Assembly: GCA_015680905.1 (NCBI GenBank)
Contig: CM027385.1
Coordinates: 18,854,501-18,918,500 of the forward strand
DNA: 64,000 nt
DNA from: Coptis chinensis
Taxonomy: Eukaryota > Streptophyta > Magnoliopsida > Ranunculales > Ranunculaceae
Direction of reading: 5' to 3'
The first letter of the stretch is position 1. Every line of letters starts with the position of its first letter. This document shows positions 1 to 10,299 of this stretch, one piece after another. The translations under genes and the position numbers were made by a program. A model generated the notes under the pieces. The model ran no database searches, was not told the DNA's origin, and saw nothing but the letters and a program-made list of their open reading frames with translations.

Positions 1-84
1 CAGTAATTGGTGGCTGATTTTAAGGTGCATCATATGATACATGTCACTTGGTGATCTAGGATAATTTGTGGATGGCACTTGACA

Positions 85-600
85 TGTAGAGTATATTGTA
101 TAGGATAGAATCTTTGAGGATCTACCAATTGAGGTATGGTCATTGGCGAGGCCTTCAAGCAGGAAGTGATTCAAAGCCAACATACTTGCCTATAGAGGTT
201 CTCTCTTTTTACTCAAGTCCTTTATGTTTGGGATGCTTGCACTTTTATCAAGGTTCATGTATTATTTTATTTTAAATCTAGGTTTGCAAGATTGTCAAGG
301 GGCAGAGATATTTTTAAATGTTGAATGAGAGGCAGGTGACTGCCATGTTAAGAGCATCTTGTCAGCGTCCCAAGCTAAGGGAGGACAATATCGAAACGGT
401 ATGCACCACACTAAGTTTGATACCAGTAAATCTTTTTGTTGGTACTCATCTCTTCTTTGATAATTGACATGTATAATTTACATGACTTTCATACGAGAAT
501 TGTTGTTTGAAATCTGTCTTTTCTTAATCAGGCACTGTAGTTGAGTCAATGATATGTCATCCTTCGGAATTTGATTTTTACCTGTGCAGTCATGCTCTAT
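85..600 (+). pseudogene. ARGONAUTE-like gene fragment (PAZ exons joined to a PIWI exon)
   Basis: Three short blocks read like a plant ARGONAUTE of the AGO1/5/10 group, which binds small RNAs and silences target RNAs. About 129-197 encodes LQAGSDSKPTYLPIE and ends at a GT donor. An 84-bp GT-AG intron follows. Exon 282-398 encodes KIVKGQRY, a TAA stop, then LNERQVTAMLRASCQRP, again ending at a GT. After another intron, 532-594 encodes [21 protein letters not shown], which belongs to the late PIWI domain. The whole MID region and most of PIWI are missing, so an intron-to-intron deletion has joined PAZ to PIWI. The retained introns show a DNA-level copy, not a retrogene. It is cut off at about 660 by gypsy element A. 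Family assignment is firm; the exact paralogue is not. Confidence 0.75.
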
Positions 601-2061
601 GTTTACCAATTTCAGGGTGTCAAGTTTATAACAATTTATTATTTTCTTTGTGTAGCTTGTAGTCATTTTAGTAGGTTGCATTTCTTGTAGACCTATTTGT
701 TTATACAAATAAAATGGGAGTAAGTTAATACTCGCCCCCAGGTCTAATAAAGCGGTCGTCGTGTAGGATTCTCCTAAGGTGCATTTTACAGTAGGACGAC
801 CAGGGTCCTTATACTTAACAATTCCATTATTTTCTGATAAAGTTGGGAATTGTTCAGTTAGAAAGGCGTCTTTAGGTATGTTAGTCTTACGCCTAGTAGT
901 GCACAACTCCTTAAGAAACTTAGCGTGGTTAGGTAGCTTTTTAATAGCTTCGAGAAAAGGAAGGTTTATCGTTAGATTTTTGAAAACGTTCCTAATCTCC
1001 TCAAAGTTTGTATCCCTGGTGAGCATGGCTAATTTCTGGGGAAACGGTGGTTTCGCTCTATATTTAGCGTATGGCTCAACTGGATGTCTAACCTTGGGTA
1101 TCTGTTTCTTAGGTTGTGGTTTAACTGGTACCTCTACAATGGTAGGCTCTTCAGTTTCTATTTCGGTATCTAGTTCTATATCCGGTGTAGGGACTACTGG
1201 TGGGGTAACTATAGGAATAGTTACTTTGTTATCAACCACTTTACCAGAACGGAGAGTGGTGATGGCATTTAGCTCACCTACGGTTGTAGTTTCCGTACTA
1301 CTACTACCGTTTACCTCAAAGGCTGTGTTTGCTGTTTTAAGGTTTGATATCGCTTGGCCTGGAAACACGCCTTTTGGTTGGGCTTTCTCTTGGGCTAACT
1401 GTTGTATGCCCTGATTTATGGATTGTAAGATTTGTTGGTTCGATTGAGTCATTGATTGGAAAAGTTGTTGGGTAACCTGTATAAAGGTGTCGAAACGATC
1501 CGGTTGTGTAGGTGTAGTAGTCACAGGTGGTGCGACTGGAACTACCTCACGTTGATTATTTATGGGCGGGTTGTGATAGTTATTATTGTTAACCGGAACG
1601 ATACCTCTATTGGTATTATAACTATTATAATTACCCTGACCTTGTGTTTGACCTTGTCGTGGTTGCGCTTGGTAGTTATAATTATTATAATTCCCCTGAC
1701 CTTGTCCTTGTCTAGGTGGAGCTTGGTTATAATTGTTTGCTTGCCTAACATTTTGGTTATTAAACCCTGGAGGTGTAACTTGTTGATTGTTTCGCCAACT
1801 GAAGTTGGGATTTTGTCTGCATGGGGCATTAGGAATAGGATAGCTATTAATGGAGCAAACATTATCTTGCTCTGATTGTTGGTGTTCATAGGCGTGAGGA
1901 CAATAGGGGTCAGGGTGCTCAGAACTCAAACAGAAATTACATGGGTTGGAGTTAACATTTATGACGGGGATTGGCTTTTGTTGAACAGAAATAGCCTCTA
2001 CCTTTTTAGTTAGAGATTCGATTAAATTTTTAAGTTCTAGATCGGGTTTCATCTCAAACAT
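478..2061 (-). pseudogene. gypsy A gag C-terminus and aspartic protease, with foreign tail
   Basis: This 527-codon frame is the longest uninterrupted gypsy ORF in the window. Residues about 41-54 form a CX2CX4HX4C zinc-knuckle-like motif (CNFCLSSEHPDPYC). About residues 85-165 are a low-complexity N/Q/G-rich stretch with repeated RQGQ and YNNYN units. A conserved block follows (LTRDTNFEEIRNVFKNLTIN), then the retroviral-type protease motif LLDLGASINLLP near residue 440. Gypsy homology stops near base 664, so roughly the last 60 residues come from antisense ARGONAUTE-like sequence and mean nothing for the family. The natural start is upstream in gag; the methionine at 2061 is only the first one in this frame. 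Gag packages the element RNA and the protease matures the polyprotein. Confidence 0.8.
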
Positions 2062-2179
2062 ACCGGCGGCCTTAACTGTTGAAGAAGAACTAGCAGAGCG
2101 GGGGATATCATCACTACCCCCCCAATTATTATTGCGCTTAGTTTGATCTTCTAAAAATTTGTAAGCCTCCGAGGCTCCT

Positions 2180-3129
2180 TGATAACCGTAAAATCAATAG
2201 AATCCTAAATATTAATGCTACAAGAACACTAATACGTAATCCTACCGTTCTTACGTTTAAATCAATATTTCTTACTCTCAAAACATATTCATGCAATATA
2301 ATGAGTAAGGAATTCGTTCCACTCTTAAACCTTCAAGACTTAAATAGAATTCAATTGATCCAACACAAGGAACAATGGTGAGAGTGATGTGTTTGGTGTG
2401 AAATTTCTATACTACCATTCTCAACACAAGAACAATAATAACAATAAGACATAATTAAATTAAACTGAATTTAAAACTAAGATTGTGAATAAAGATAATT
2501 AACTTTATTGATCTAATAAAAAATAACAATGATATTCAATGATTTAAATAACTAAGCTAAAACAAAGAATGAAACTAATTAATGGGATGAAAACTAAGTA
2601 ATTAACTAATATAGATCTAACTTTTCCTAACCCTAAACTCCATTAACATTAGCTTCCTAACCTAACTGCCATTAACAAAGAGTCAAGCTTTTGTTTTTAT
2701 ACTTCTAGATCCAAAAATCGTGCATGGGCTTGGAGCCATGTTTTGGGCCGGAAAATCGGGCCCAAAACCCAATTTCTTTAGTCCAAAATGGGCTCTTCAG
2801 CTGCAGTTGGCTTCGATAGATGTTTCGTCCACTTCTGCTCCTCTGATTGGGCCAAGGCTTGGACCATTGGAAAGCTCTTTTCGAGCCGGTCGTTTTGACA
2901 TAAGGTAGGCCCAATTCCGAGGTCTGAGTCCAAAGATATGGCATTCGGAAGTTCTGCTGACTTTTGCTCCTTTATCTCGCTAAAGTGGCACATTTCTCAC
3001 ATAAATGGACTTTGAAGCCTGAAATGTATAAAAACACGTAATCAGTATTAACTCTTACTTATTATTCACATAATTGGTCTAACAGTATGATTATTAAGGG
3101 GTTAAAACTACAGTTTTGGGCTCTTATCA
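2180..3129 (-). mobile_element. Solo LTR of an Athila/Tat-like gypsy subfamily
   Basis: The segment starts TGATAACC and ends CTCTTATCA. It is flanked by perfect 5-bp duplications CTCCT (2175-2179 and 3130-3134). Removing it restores the gag sequence seen in elements B and D. Its last ~430 bp match the promoter half of the other LTRs; the rest is divergent and shorter (950 bp against about 1475 bp). There is no internal region, so it is the product of LTR-LTR recombination. Because it interrupts element A, it is younger than A. Confidence 0.88.
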
Positions 3130-3290
3130 CTCCTTTACTTAGGAAACTACCCCCATTCATTATGTCAAGGACTTCTTTATGGTGGTGTAGAAGTCCTTTG
3201 AAAAAGGCACGAACTAACTTGTCTTTCGCTAGGTTATGATGTGGACACTCTATAAGGAGATCGGTGAAACGATTCAATCTCATGCAAGTC
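3130..3290 (-). pseudogene. gypsy A gag fragment, internally deleted
   Basis: The minus frame encodes RFTDLLIECPHHNLAKDKLV and HHHKEVLDIMNG, matching the gag core of element B at about 25472-25600. In B this block follows several hundred bases of gag. Here it joins directly at about 3272 to the extreme 5' gag sequence (TCTCATGCAAGTC), so about 550 bp are deleted. On the other side it is separated from the rest of gag by the solo LTR. Confidence 0.75.
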
Positions 3291-3780
3291 TAAGTCTAAA
3301 CACGACAACACTCCAAACAATCTTAATATACTAGTATAAACCTCTAACTAGAGATGCGAGGTGTGGAAGAAAAGAGTACCTGAATGCCTCCTTGCTTCGC
3401 TTACGAATAGCGTCTTGTTTACGCGTGATCAGTGTGTATAACAAGTTATAACACTGAAAACTTGAAGAAATGGAAAGTTTGAAACAAACCTGAGGAAATC
3501 GGGCAATTTCAGCAGGGCGAAGGTGTGCTCAGTGTAACTTCAAGTTACAAGAGTTTGAGTCTGCTGGTCGCTTTCGGTTTGGGCAATGTGTCGCTCGGGG
3601 TTCCAGCATTTGAAGCGAGTGCGCCCGTTTGGTCGCAAAAAGCTCCGTGTAATTTTTCGAGGAACTTTTCAATGTTTGAAGCGGACAACCACAGTATGAA
3701 TCAAACAAGGGTGGGTGGGTTTAATGGGACTTAAAAATGACTAACTATACTATGAAACCAAAGCTAAAGGGAACTAAGAT

Positions 3781-3793
3781 GGCAGCGGCGCCA
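3781..3793 (-). other. Primer binding site of gypsy A (tRNA-Asp type)
   Basis: Read on the minus strand this is TGGCGCCGCTGCC, two bases inside the LTR end. It resembles the tRNA-Asp complement used by Athila/Tat elements. The same site occurs at 26704-26716 (B) and 60250-60262 (D). Confidence 0.8.
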
Positions 3794-3795
3794 TT

Positions 3796-5274
3796 TGATA
3801 AATGTAAAAATGATAGTTTACCTACGAAATGAAGGATAAAACTCAAAACGTAAGTAAAACTAAACGAGATTACGAGCCTAGTTTATTAAAGATTGTTCTA
3901 CTCTCAATCAAATTAAGATATAGTGGAGTAGGAAGTTCGTTTCCCTCCTAGTTCTTTAGCATGCGATGGTTTCGTGTCAATTAATCAATCATAAGTCTAG
4001 TGAAAGATTTACGAGGGGAATTCTATACTACGAGGTGAATTCAATTAACAAGTAACGAAATGATAGAATGCTAAGGGGTTGAATCTAGATAAAGAATTAA
4101 AGGGAATTGAATCCACCTTAACTCGACTTAATCCTACTAACAAAGACTCATCGTGATCCAAATTGAATGCTTCGCATATCAAAATAGTAATTCTAATCCC
4201 TAACTATACATGGCATTTCTACCAATTCATAACTAGCATGTGAGCGATTAAACCCATTCTCATGGTGAATTAATCGTTTCTAGAGTGGAATAACTATCAC
4301 GACGATTTCTAAGTTTAACAAAGATCAAGCTTCATCAAGGCTTCTTCAACCCCTCTAATGGAGGTTTAGCCTTGATTCATACAACTATCACTTCTCATTG
4401 AATTAAAACTAGACATCATATAAAAAAGTCTATCTTTATGCAATTTGTCTAAAACAATAATTGAAATCTTAGGTAATAACTGGGAAATGAATAACAAGTA
4501 ATAAAGGAATTTAGATCTAAACAATTGTAAATGACAAAATCGAAATGAACAAGAATCTACTATTTTATTTATCTAATCGATGAAGAACAATGATTTAAGA
4601 GTTTAATCTAAAACAAGAATTGAATTGAAACTATACTTAATTTAAAACAATTAAAACTAGATCTAGAATTATCTATAGTTTAGGTCTAATTAGCTACCAT
4701 TAACAAAGAGCTAAGCTTTTGTTTTTATATGCTTCAGATCCAAAAATCGTGCATGGGCTTGGAGCCATGTTTTGGGCCGGAAAATCGGGCCCAAAACCTA
4801 ATTCTTTTAGTCCGAAAAGGGCTCTTCAACTGGATTTGTCTTCAACAGACTTTTCGTCCACTTCTGCTCCTCTGATTGGGTTAAGACTTAGACCATTAGA
4901 AAGCTCTTCCCGAGCCAGTCGTTTTGACATAAGGTAGACCCAATTCCGAGGTCTGAGTCCAAAGATACGGCCTTTGGAAGTTCTGCTGACTTTGTGTGCT
5001 GTTTCTGCCCGCGTTGACTTTGACTTCTTAGCTTTTACCGAGCTTTTAGAAAGGCTTTGTCTCCTTGAATCTTGGCCTTTATCACAGAACTTCTTAGCAA
5101 CCAATCCTTGCTCCTTTATCTCGCCAAAGTAGCACATTTCTGCACATAATTGACTTTACTGCCTGAAATACATAAAAAACACGTAATCAGTGTTAACTCT
5201 TATTTATTACTCACATAATTGGTCTAAAAGTATGATTATTAAGGGGTTAAAACTACAGTTTTGGGCTCTTATCA
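3796..5274 (-). repeat. 5' LTR of gypsy element A
   Basis: About 1479 bp. On the plus strand it begins TGATAAATG, next to the PBS, and ends GGGCTCTTATCA. It is collinear with the LTRs of B, C and D. The promoter block at about 4740-4975 is highly conserved, with CCCATGC/GGGCCC-type motifs and a TATA-like stretch read on the minus strand near 4720-4730. Confidence 0.87.
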
Positions 5275-5688
5275 AAGTGTATTGGAAGATAACCTATATA
5301 TCAGAGCCATAACCGGAGCTTTCCAGAGATTAATGGGTGGTCGTTCAAGCGGGATTAACCCCCTTTACTCCGGCCTGGGGCCTGCAACAAGAGCAAGAGC
5401 ATAGTCTCAGACACATAACCAGGGTTAGTTCTCAGTCTAGTTGTCAACAATCGATCTCAAAATAAGGGTGGTAATAAACCCAAAGGGTCTGGTAACAAAA
5501 AGAAAAGAAATTATAGATGATTATATAAATTATGTAGCTGGCATATAAGAGGAGTAAATGAGAAAAATAAACATGAACATGTGAATGAATATATAAGTTC
5601 AAAAAAGAGAATAAACTGGCTTTTAATTTGGGGCTGCTAGAAACTAAGGCAAAGATAGGTAAGTTTGATGCCATTTCTAAGGTGTGAT
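5275..5688 (+). pseudogene. LINE ORF2 fragment, N-terminus of the endonuclease
   Basis: Plus-strand reading gives KPKGSGNKKKRN at about 5475-5510, like the linker before the endonuclease of the LINE at 39.9 kb. Then come WHIRGVNEKNKHEHVNEY at about 5535-5590 and, after frame changes, a LLETKAKIGKFDAIS-like stretch ending at about 5685. These are the opening motifs (WNxRG, GLLETK) of the APE-type endonuclease of plant L1 elements. The fragment is cut by the CACTA-type terminus at 5689 and on the left by element A. Confidence 0.6.
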
Positions 5689-5850
5689 CACTACACCATA
5701 TTTGTTGAAAAAAGACATGACAGATGCGTCATTTTTCCAAAAAAAATATACACTTTTGGGTGTCGTATGGTGACCCGCTTTTTTTTGTAGTCGTTTGTTT
5801 TCTACAACACCACACTTGACAAGTGTCATTTTTTTTAAAGAAAATGCCGA
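5689..5850 (+). mobile_element. Probable CACTA-type transposon terminus, left end only
   Basis: The sequence starts CACTACACCATATTTGTTG immediately after LINE coding sequence. It is followed by subterminal sequence with repeated GACATGACAG / GCGTCAT / TGGTGTCGTA-like words and a CTACAACACCAC inversion. This is the look of an En/Spm (CACTA) end. The three bases before it are GAT. I could not find the opposite end (TGTAGTG followed by GAT) before the copia remnant at 7626, so the extent is unknown. Confidence 0.4.
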
Positions 5851-5911
5851 ATCAGGGCCAAAAAAAGCCCCTAGCCCAAAATCTACTAAATCATGGCCTA
5901 ACAAAGTCTAA

Positions 5912-6180
5912 TACATACAGACAAAGCCCAGTCTAAGTCGATTAAGCCCAATTCTGCTTTAACCCAAAATCTCTGTAGAAACGCAAATCAGAACAAAACC
6001 TACTACATACAAAGCCCAGTTCATGTCAATTGAGCCCAATTCTTCCTTAGCCCAAAATCTCTGTAGAAGCCCAAATAAGAACAAAGCCTACTACAAAGAA
6101 TGCCCAGTACAAGCCCATTCAATTGGATCAATTTATATCCTAACACAAAATCTCCTGTAGAAGCCCAAACTATACCTAGC
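5912..6180. repeat. About 90-bp tandem repeat, three degenerate copies
   Basis: Three head-to-tail copies start near 5912, 6005 and 6093. They share AAAGCCCAGT, TTGAGCCCAATTCT and AAATCTCTGTAGAAGCCCAAA. No coding potential is seen. They lie inside the possible CACTA-type element that begins at 5689. Confidence 0.6.
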
Positions 6181-6373
6181 ACATAGAACTACCAAGTACC
6201 AACCAACAAAAGGATTTATTATCTTTCAGATAGTATACTTAATTCTCATAAAAGATAAGAAAACTCAACCAAAACATTTAGTCATTAAATGGTACTAAGT
6301 TCCTAAAAAGTTGAGGATATTCCATCCATAGAAACAAAACAGAAAATAGTGACACTCCTCCAATAGGTGAATC

Positions 6374-6439
6374 TTACTGTTGTCCAACTTCGAGTTTCTT
6401 TTTATGCGAAAGCCTATCAACTGCACTATCAGCATCTCC
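6374..6439 (-). pseudogene. Possible captured terminal exon, protein unknown
   Basis: On the minus strand a pyrimidine-rich tract and an AG acceptor (GTTCCAG) precede an open stretch encoding GDADSAVDRLSHKKKLEVG, two glutamines and a TAA stop. This has the form of a last exon of a plant gene, followed by non-coding sequence. I do not recognise the protein. It sits inside the region that may be a CACTA element, so capture is a plausible origin. Confidence 0.35.
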
Positions 6440-7104
6440 CTGGAACAAAATCAAAATCAATCATTTCATAAACAAATGTAAACATAGATACAAGATAAGG
6501 TACACACAAGTATTATTGATCAACAAAATCGGCATAAATATTTATTATGCTCTGTTATGTCCTAGTATTATTGATTAATGTGAGATGTCATACCCCAAAA
6601 TTACATACATAATCCGTAAGCTAACTCAAGGTTTGAGACAAACAGATATGACCAAAGGCCCACTAGAACACTTGGATGGGATGCTAAAGTTCTGTGCAAC
6701 AAGCTAAGTAGGAATGATCCCATTCTTACTGCACTTCTCTTACTCTCCCAACATACATTTTTATGCTTTCCATCTTATAGAATAGAACTAATAATTAAAG
6801 TCGCTGACTTACATATAAGGAGAAGAGGGCTTCCCTATAAACTCACTGCCCAGTTCTATTACAAATAAATTAGAAAGTCTTAAAACCCCAGCTGTCCGTC
6901 CATAGTGCATTTTGTACCGATTTGCTTCATTTCATTCAATTTAATAAGCTTATCCTTCAGTTTCATAGAGACAAACAAGTACAAAAACACATGCATTTTG
7001 GGACAATGACGATTCATACTTATGTTCTTTTCTTGGTTGTTGCACTAGGCTTGTGTTCTTTTATAGTCATTACTCATGTAGGTCCATCAGATATGTATAC
7101 GACA
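6440..7104. other. No recognisable gene
   Basis: AT-rich sequence between two possible exon fragments. On the minus strand near 6800-6870 there is a short open stretch ending at a GTAAGT-type donor, which could belong with the exon at 6374-6439. Nothing else can be supported. Confidence 0.4.
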
Positions 7105-7233
7105 ATTCTCACAAGAGTTGATCCAGTCGGGTAAAGGCAATTTTAAGAAGGTACAACAAGACGCCATTGATTATGTCCCTTCTAACAATACAGAGCTAAT
7201 CTTATTTGCATGGGTTAAGCCAGGAGTTTACAG
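7105..7233 (+). pseudogene. Possible exon fragment, protein unknown
   Basis: An open stretch encodes LIQSGKGNFKKVQQDAIDYV, PSNNTELILFAWVKPGVYR and then meets a GT dinucleotide (TTACAG|GTCAC). The composition is protein-like and unlike the surrounding AT-rich DNA, but I do not recognise the family. The upstream boundary is uncertain; an AG lies at about 7111. Confidence 0.3.
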
Positions 7234-7309
7234 GTCACTCTTAAGTCTTGTTATAATTTTAGTTGTTTACATAACTTTGAATTGGTTTAGGTTAATGTAC
7301 ATCACACTT

Positions 7310-7508
7310 AGAGCATTCCCAATGCAAATGATTTCCCTCTTTTCACCTCCATGGTAGGTAGTATTTCCCCTCTTTTCCACCATTTTGGCGAAAAGCAAGG
7401 TGAAGTTGCCCAATGCAAAGGTGAATATTAATCTCGGACGGGATGTTAGATTCTGTCTGGATGTAAAAATCGAAAAAACGCTCCGGACGGAATGAAACAT
7501 CTCGTCTG

Positions 7509-7545
<37 letters not shown>

Positions 7546-7625
7546 GAAAAATCACGCGAGATGGAATGAAACATTCCGTCCGAAAAAAAAACCCCCATTT
7601 TTTAAAAAAAAAACACACGAGACGG
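7310..7625. repeat. MITE-like and homopolymer-rich stretch
   Basis: Starts with AGAGCATTCCCAATGCAAAT, a form common at the ends of plant miniature elements. A 29-base A run lies at 7514-7542. Two copies of a short unit containing GGAATGAAACAT flank it (about 7476-7500 and 7555-7585). No target duplication or partner terminus could be shown. Confidence 0.35.
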
Positions 7626-9959
7626 AAATCAATAATTAAACGTAAATAGACATGATTTGGATACTTCATCATGTCTATTTACTTCATCATTGGACAATTA
7701 TTCTAATTTCTCATAAAAATTGGACTATAATTGGAAACAACTTCTAATTGCCAAAATATTCATATGGATTTGGATACTTCATCATGTAAGCCCATGTTTT
7801 GTAAACCAATAATTATACATGACATGTGTCCATCATGTGGGACATCTTTAGGGATTAAATAAAATCCAACAGTCTCCCACTTGACCCACATGACAAGTGT
7901 TATCGAAAATATATACTTTATAATAGTTTTGTAAAACGACTCATCATGGGTTTAACTTAAAATAACTGACAACATGTGTCCATCATGTGGGACATCTTTA
8001 GGGATTAAATAAAATCCAACAGTCTCCCACTTGACCCACATGACAAGTGTTATCGAAAATATATACTTTATAATAGTTTTGTAAAACGACTCATCATGGG
8101 TTTAACTTAAAATAACTGACATGCGTATGCGATTTTAGAAAATGTATCCAATCCAATTTTCTCATTAATTTGGCCATCATAATGTCATTATCAACCAATC
8201 TACTAATGCGAGTCATAGTGGTCGTGTGTCATTTATGTATGTGTGCGACACCATTCCTTCCATATACTACGTCAATAGTAACTTGTTTAATATAACGCAT
8301 AAGTAAGAAGTTTAGGTCAATGTATAATTGCCTAAAATGTCCAGCAGTAATAACTCGTTTCATTCATAATATATACAAACTCCCACTAATAAAACAGAGT
8401 TGGCAAAAACACAAAATTAAGCTCTTAAAATGTCTAATAGAAGAAGCATAAATCATCAATGTATCCGTATAACCATAATGTCATTGGTTGTATCAAAAGC
8501 TTGTATTGTCGACATAATCCATAATCGTCTTTGATAGTAACCTGCAAATGGTTAAGGACACGTTAGTTCATAAGTTGGCGCTATTATAATTCATAGACAC
8601 TTATTGTTTTTGCATTCCATAAGTTCTCTCCAAGTTCACCAGTTTAGCACCTCAATAACTATGGTTTGTCATTCTTAGAGAAATAGGTGCAACTTAAGTT
8701 CTCAACAAGTTGGAAATAAAGTTAACAACTCCAAATTCTAAGATAATATACACGCTATACATCGTAAATTGTGGCCTCAAAGCGAACCACGAACTCAACT
8801 TTATTAGTGGAAGTAACAAGATAATTTGCCTCACATTATTCCACAAACTTGCTCATTCATAAATATAGTAACAAAACTCAAATTTACTATAAAAGGGAAT
8901 CAACATAATCTGAGTTTGAACATTCAATCACGAGTAAGTGATTCATCATAATAAATGTGAGCTAATTACTTTAAAATGCATCAGTAGCTAAAAAACTTAA
9001 TATAGATAATATCTCTAGAACTTTATTAAGATGTGCTTTATGAGATAACGCTAAGAATCATTGCTATTGATCTCGAAAAATTTTGATTTCAATCACACAA
9101 GTTGCCTTATCAATATCTTTCATTTCAAAGTTCATTAAGAGAGAATTGTTTATTTTTGTGCAATAAACCAAGATTACTACTAGTTAGCGAAACGTCATAG
9201 CATACAAGACCAACCAAAAATATGCTCCCACTGGCCTTCAGGTATACACACTAATCAATAGTGCTTTCGTTAAAGCTGAAAAGACTAATGATATTGTTCA
9301 ACTTAAAATATCATCATTGGAAAGTTCATTTAAGTCCATAATATGACTCTTAAGTTTGCAAACTATGTGTTCTTTTCATCATGAAGTTACATATAGAAAA
9401 GCGATTTTGACATTCATTTAGTGAAGCTCTAAATCGTAATGAGTCACTAAAGCTATAATGATTCTAAGTGATACCTACTGGGACACAAAATAGTGTATCA
9501 CATTATATTGCTAACACCTTTGACGGTGGAATCTTTGGAACAAGTCTGGCTATGTCTTTTATTATTGTATTTATAGTCACGCTCTATCTTCAAGACACAT
9601 TTAAAGCTGACTTTCTTTTATCCTTTGGGCAATGTGACAATATCTTTAACTTCATTATGTTCCATTGATTTTAACTTTTTATGGTGTCAATATAATTAGT
9701 AGAATCAATACTTATCTTGGCTTATAGAAATGAAACCGAGTCTTCATAGACCTTAAATCATAATCAGATTCTTGTAGATATTCCACAAAGTCAATCGGAA
9801 TTGTATATTTCTATGTTATATATGATTTTCCAAATACCATTACTTGTGGTTTTTCTACGAACGCTTCATTAATGAGAATCCCATTATGGAGTGTTTGATC
9901 ATACAATCATTGTTCATTCATATTGAATAAATCAATATCATAAGGAAACAACAACTATT
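7626..9959 (-). mobile_element. Old copia element, 3' part (LTR remnant, RNase H/RT region)
   Basis: The minus-strand 3' end of a degenerate Ty1/copia element. The LTR remnant at 7626-7871 shares AATTAAACGTAAATAGACAT and CTATAATTGGAAACAA blocks with the LTR at 44797-45137. Its start on the minus strand, TGTTGGATTTT, follows a polypurine tract CAAGTGGGAGAC (7872-7883). Minus-strand coding traces include MEHNEVKDIVTLPKG (about 9625-9668), which is the start of the copia reverse transcriptase region, and EYLQESDYDL-like residues near 9760-9790. The element continues on the far side of the CACTA insertion at 30191. Confidence 0.75.
7822..8121. repeat. Perfect tandem duplication, 2 x 150 bp
   Basis: 7822-7971 and 7972-8121 appear identical. 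The unit spans the start of the copia 3' LTR, the polypurine tract and adjoining 3' sequence, so the LTR boundary is present twice. The lack of differences suggests it is recent compared with the degenerate element that holds it. Confidence 0.9.
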
Positions 9960-10290
9960 CACTACAACAAATATGACATATGACATCACTAATTTTAGAT
10001 CACTTTCAGCGAAGTGATGTCATATGAAAACTATGACATCACTTTTCTCAGCATGTGATGTAATAATTATTACAATCTTTTTTTAACATCACTTATTTGG
10101 AAGGCTGATGTAGTAGAGTTGTACAACATCATTTTAATAAGTGATGTTGTGATAGTGATATAGTAACACCTTTTTACGTCACTCACCATGTCACTTATAA
10201 AGTAATGTAATATCTATGTATTCAACATCACTTTAAGAGTGACTTTGCCAAGTTTTCGGAATCACTTGTGATGTGATTTCCAGAAGTGTT
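9960..10290. repeat. CACTA left terminus and subterminal repeats
   Basis: Terminal CACTACAACA is followed by about ten copies, in both orientations, of GACATCAC/GTGATGT words (for example ATGACATCACTTTT and AAGTGATGT). Confidence 0.8.
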
Positions 10291-10299
10291 ATTATTGAT

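Larger units (their letters stand above)
660..5274 (-). mobile_element. Ty3/gypsy element A, Athila/Tat-like, 5' half only
   Basis: A minus-strand remnant of the same family as element B. In element order it has a complete 5' LTR (5274-3796), a primer binding site just inside it, a leader, an internally deleted gag and a gag-protease ORF that ends abruptly near 660. Reverse transcriptase, RNase H, integrase and the 3' LTR are absent. Compared with B, about 550 bp of gag is deleted at 3272, where the 5' gag leader is joined directly to the middle of gag. A solo LTR is nested at 2180-3129. Both ends are degraded, so no target-site duplication can be read. Confidence 0.85.

Noticed and set aside
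779-1414. A 211-codon plus-strand open frame
   Set aside because: It is antisense to the gypsy A gag-protease frame and has no protein-like motifs of its own.
9468-9668. A 66-codon plus-strand frame with a hydrophobic stretch
   Set aside because: It is antisense to the decayed copia reverse transcriptase region read on the minus strand.
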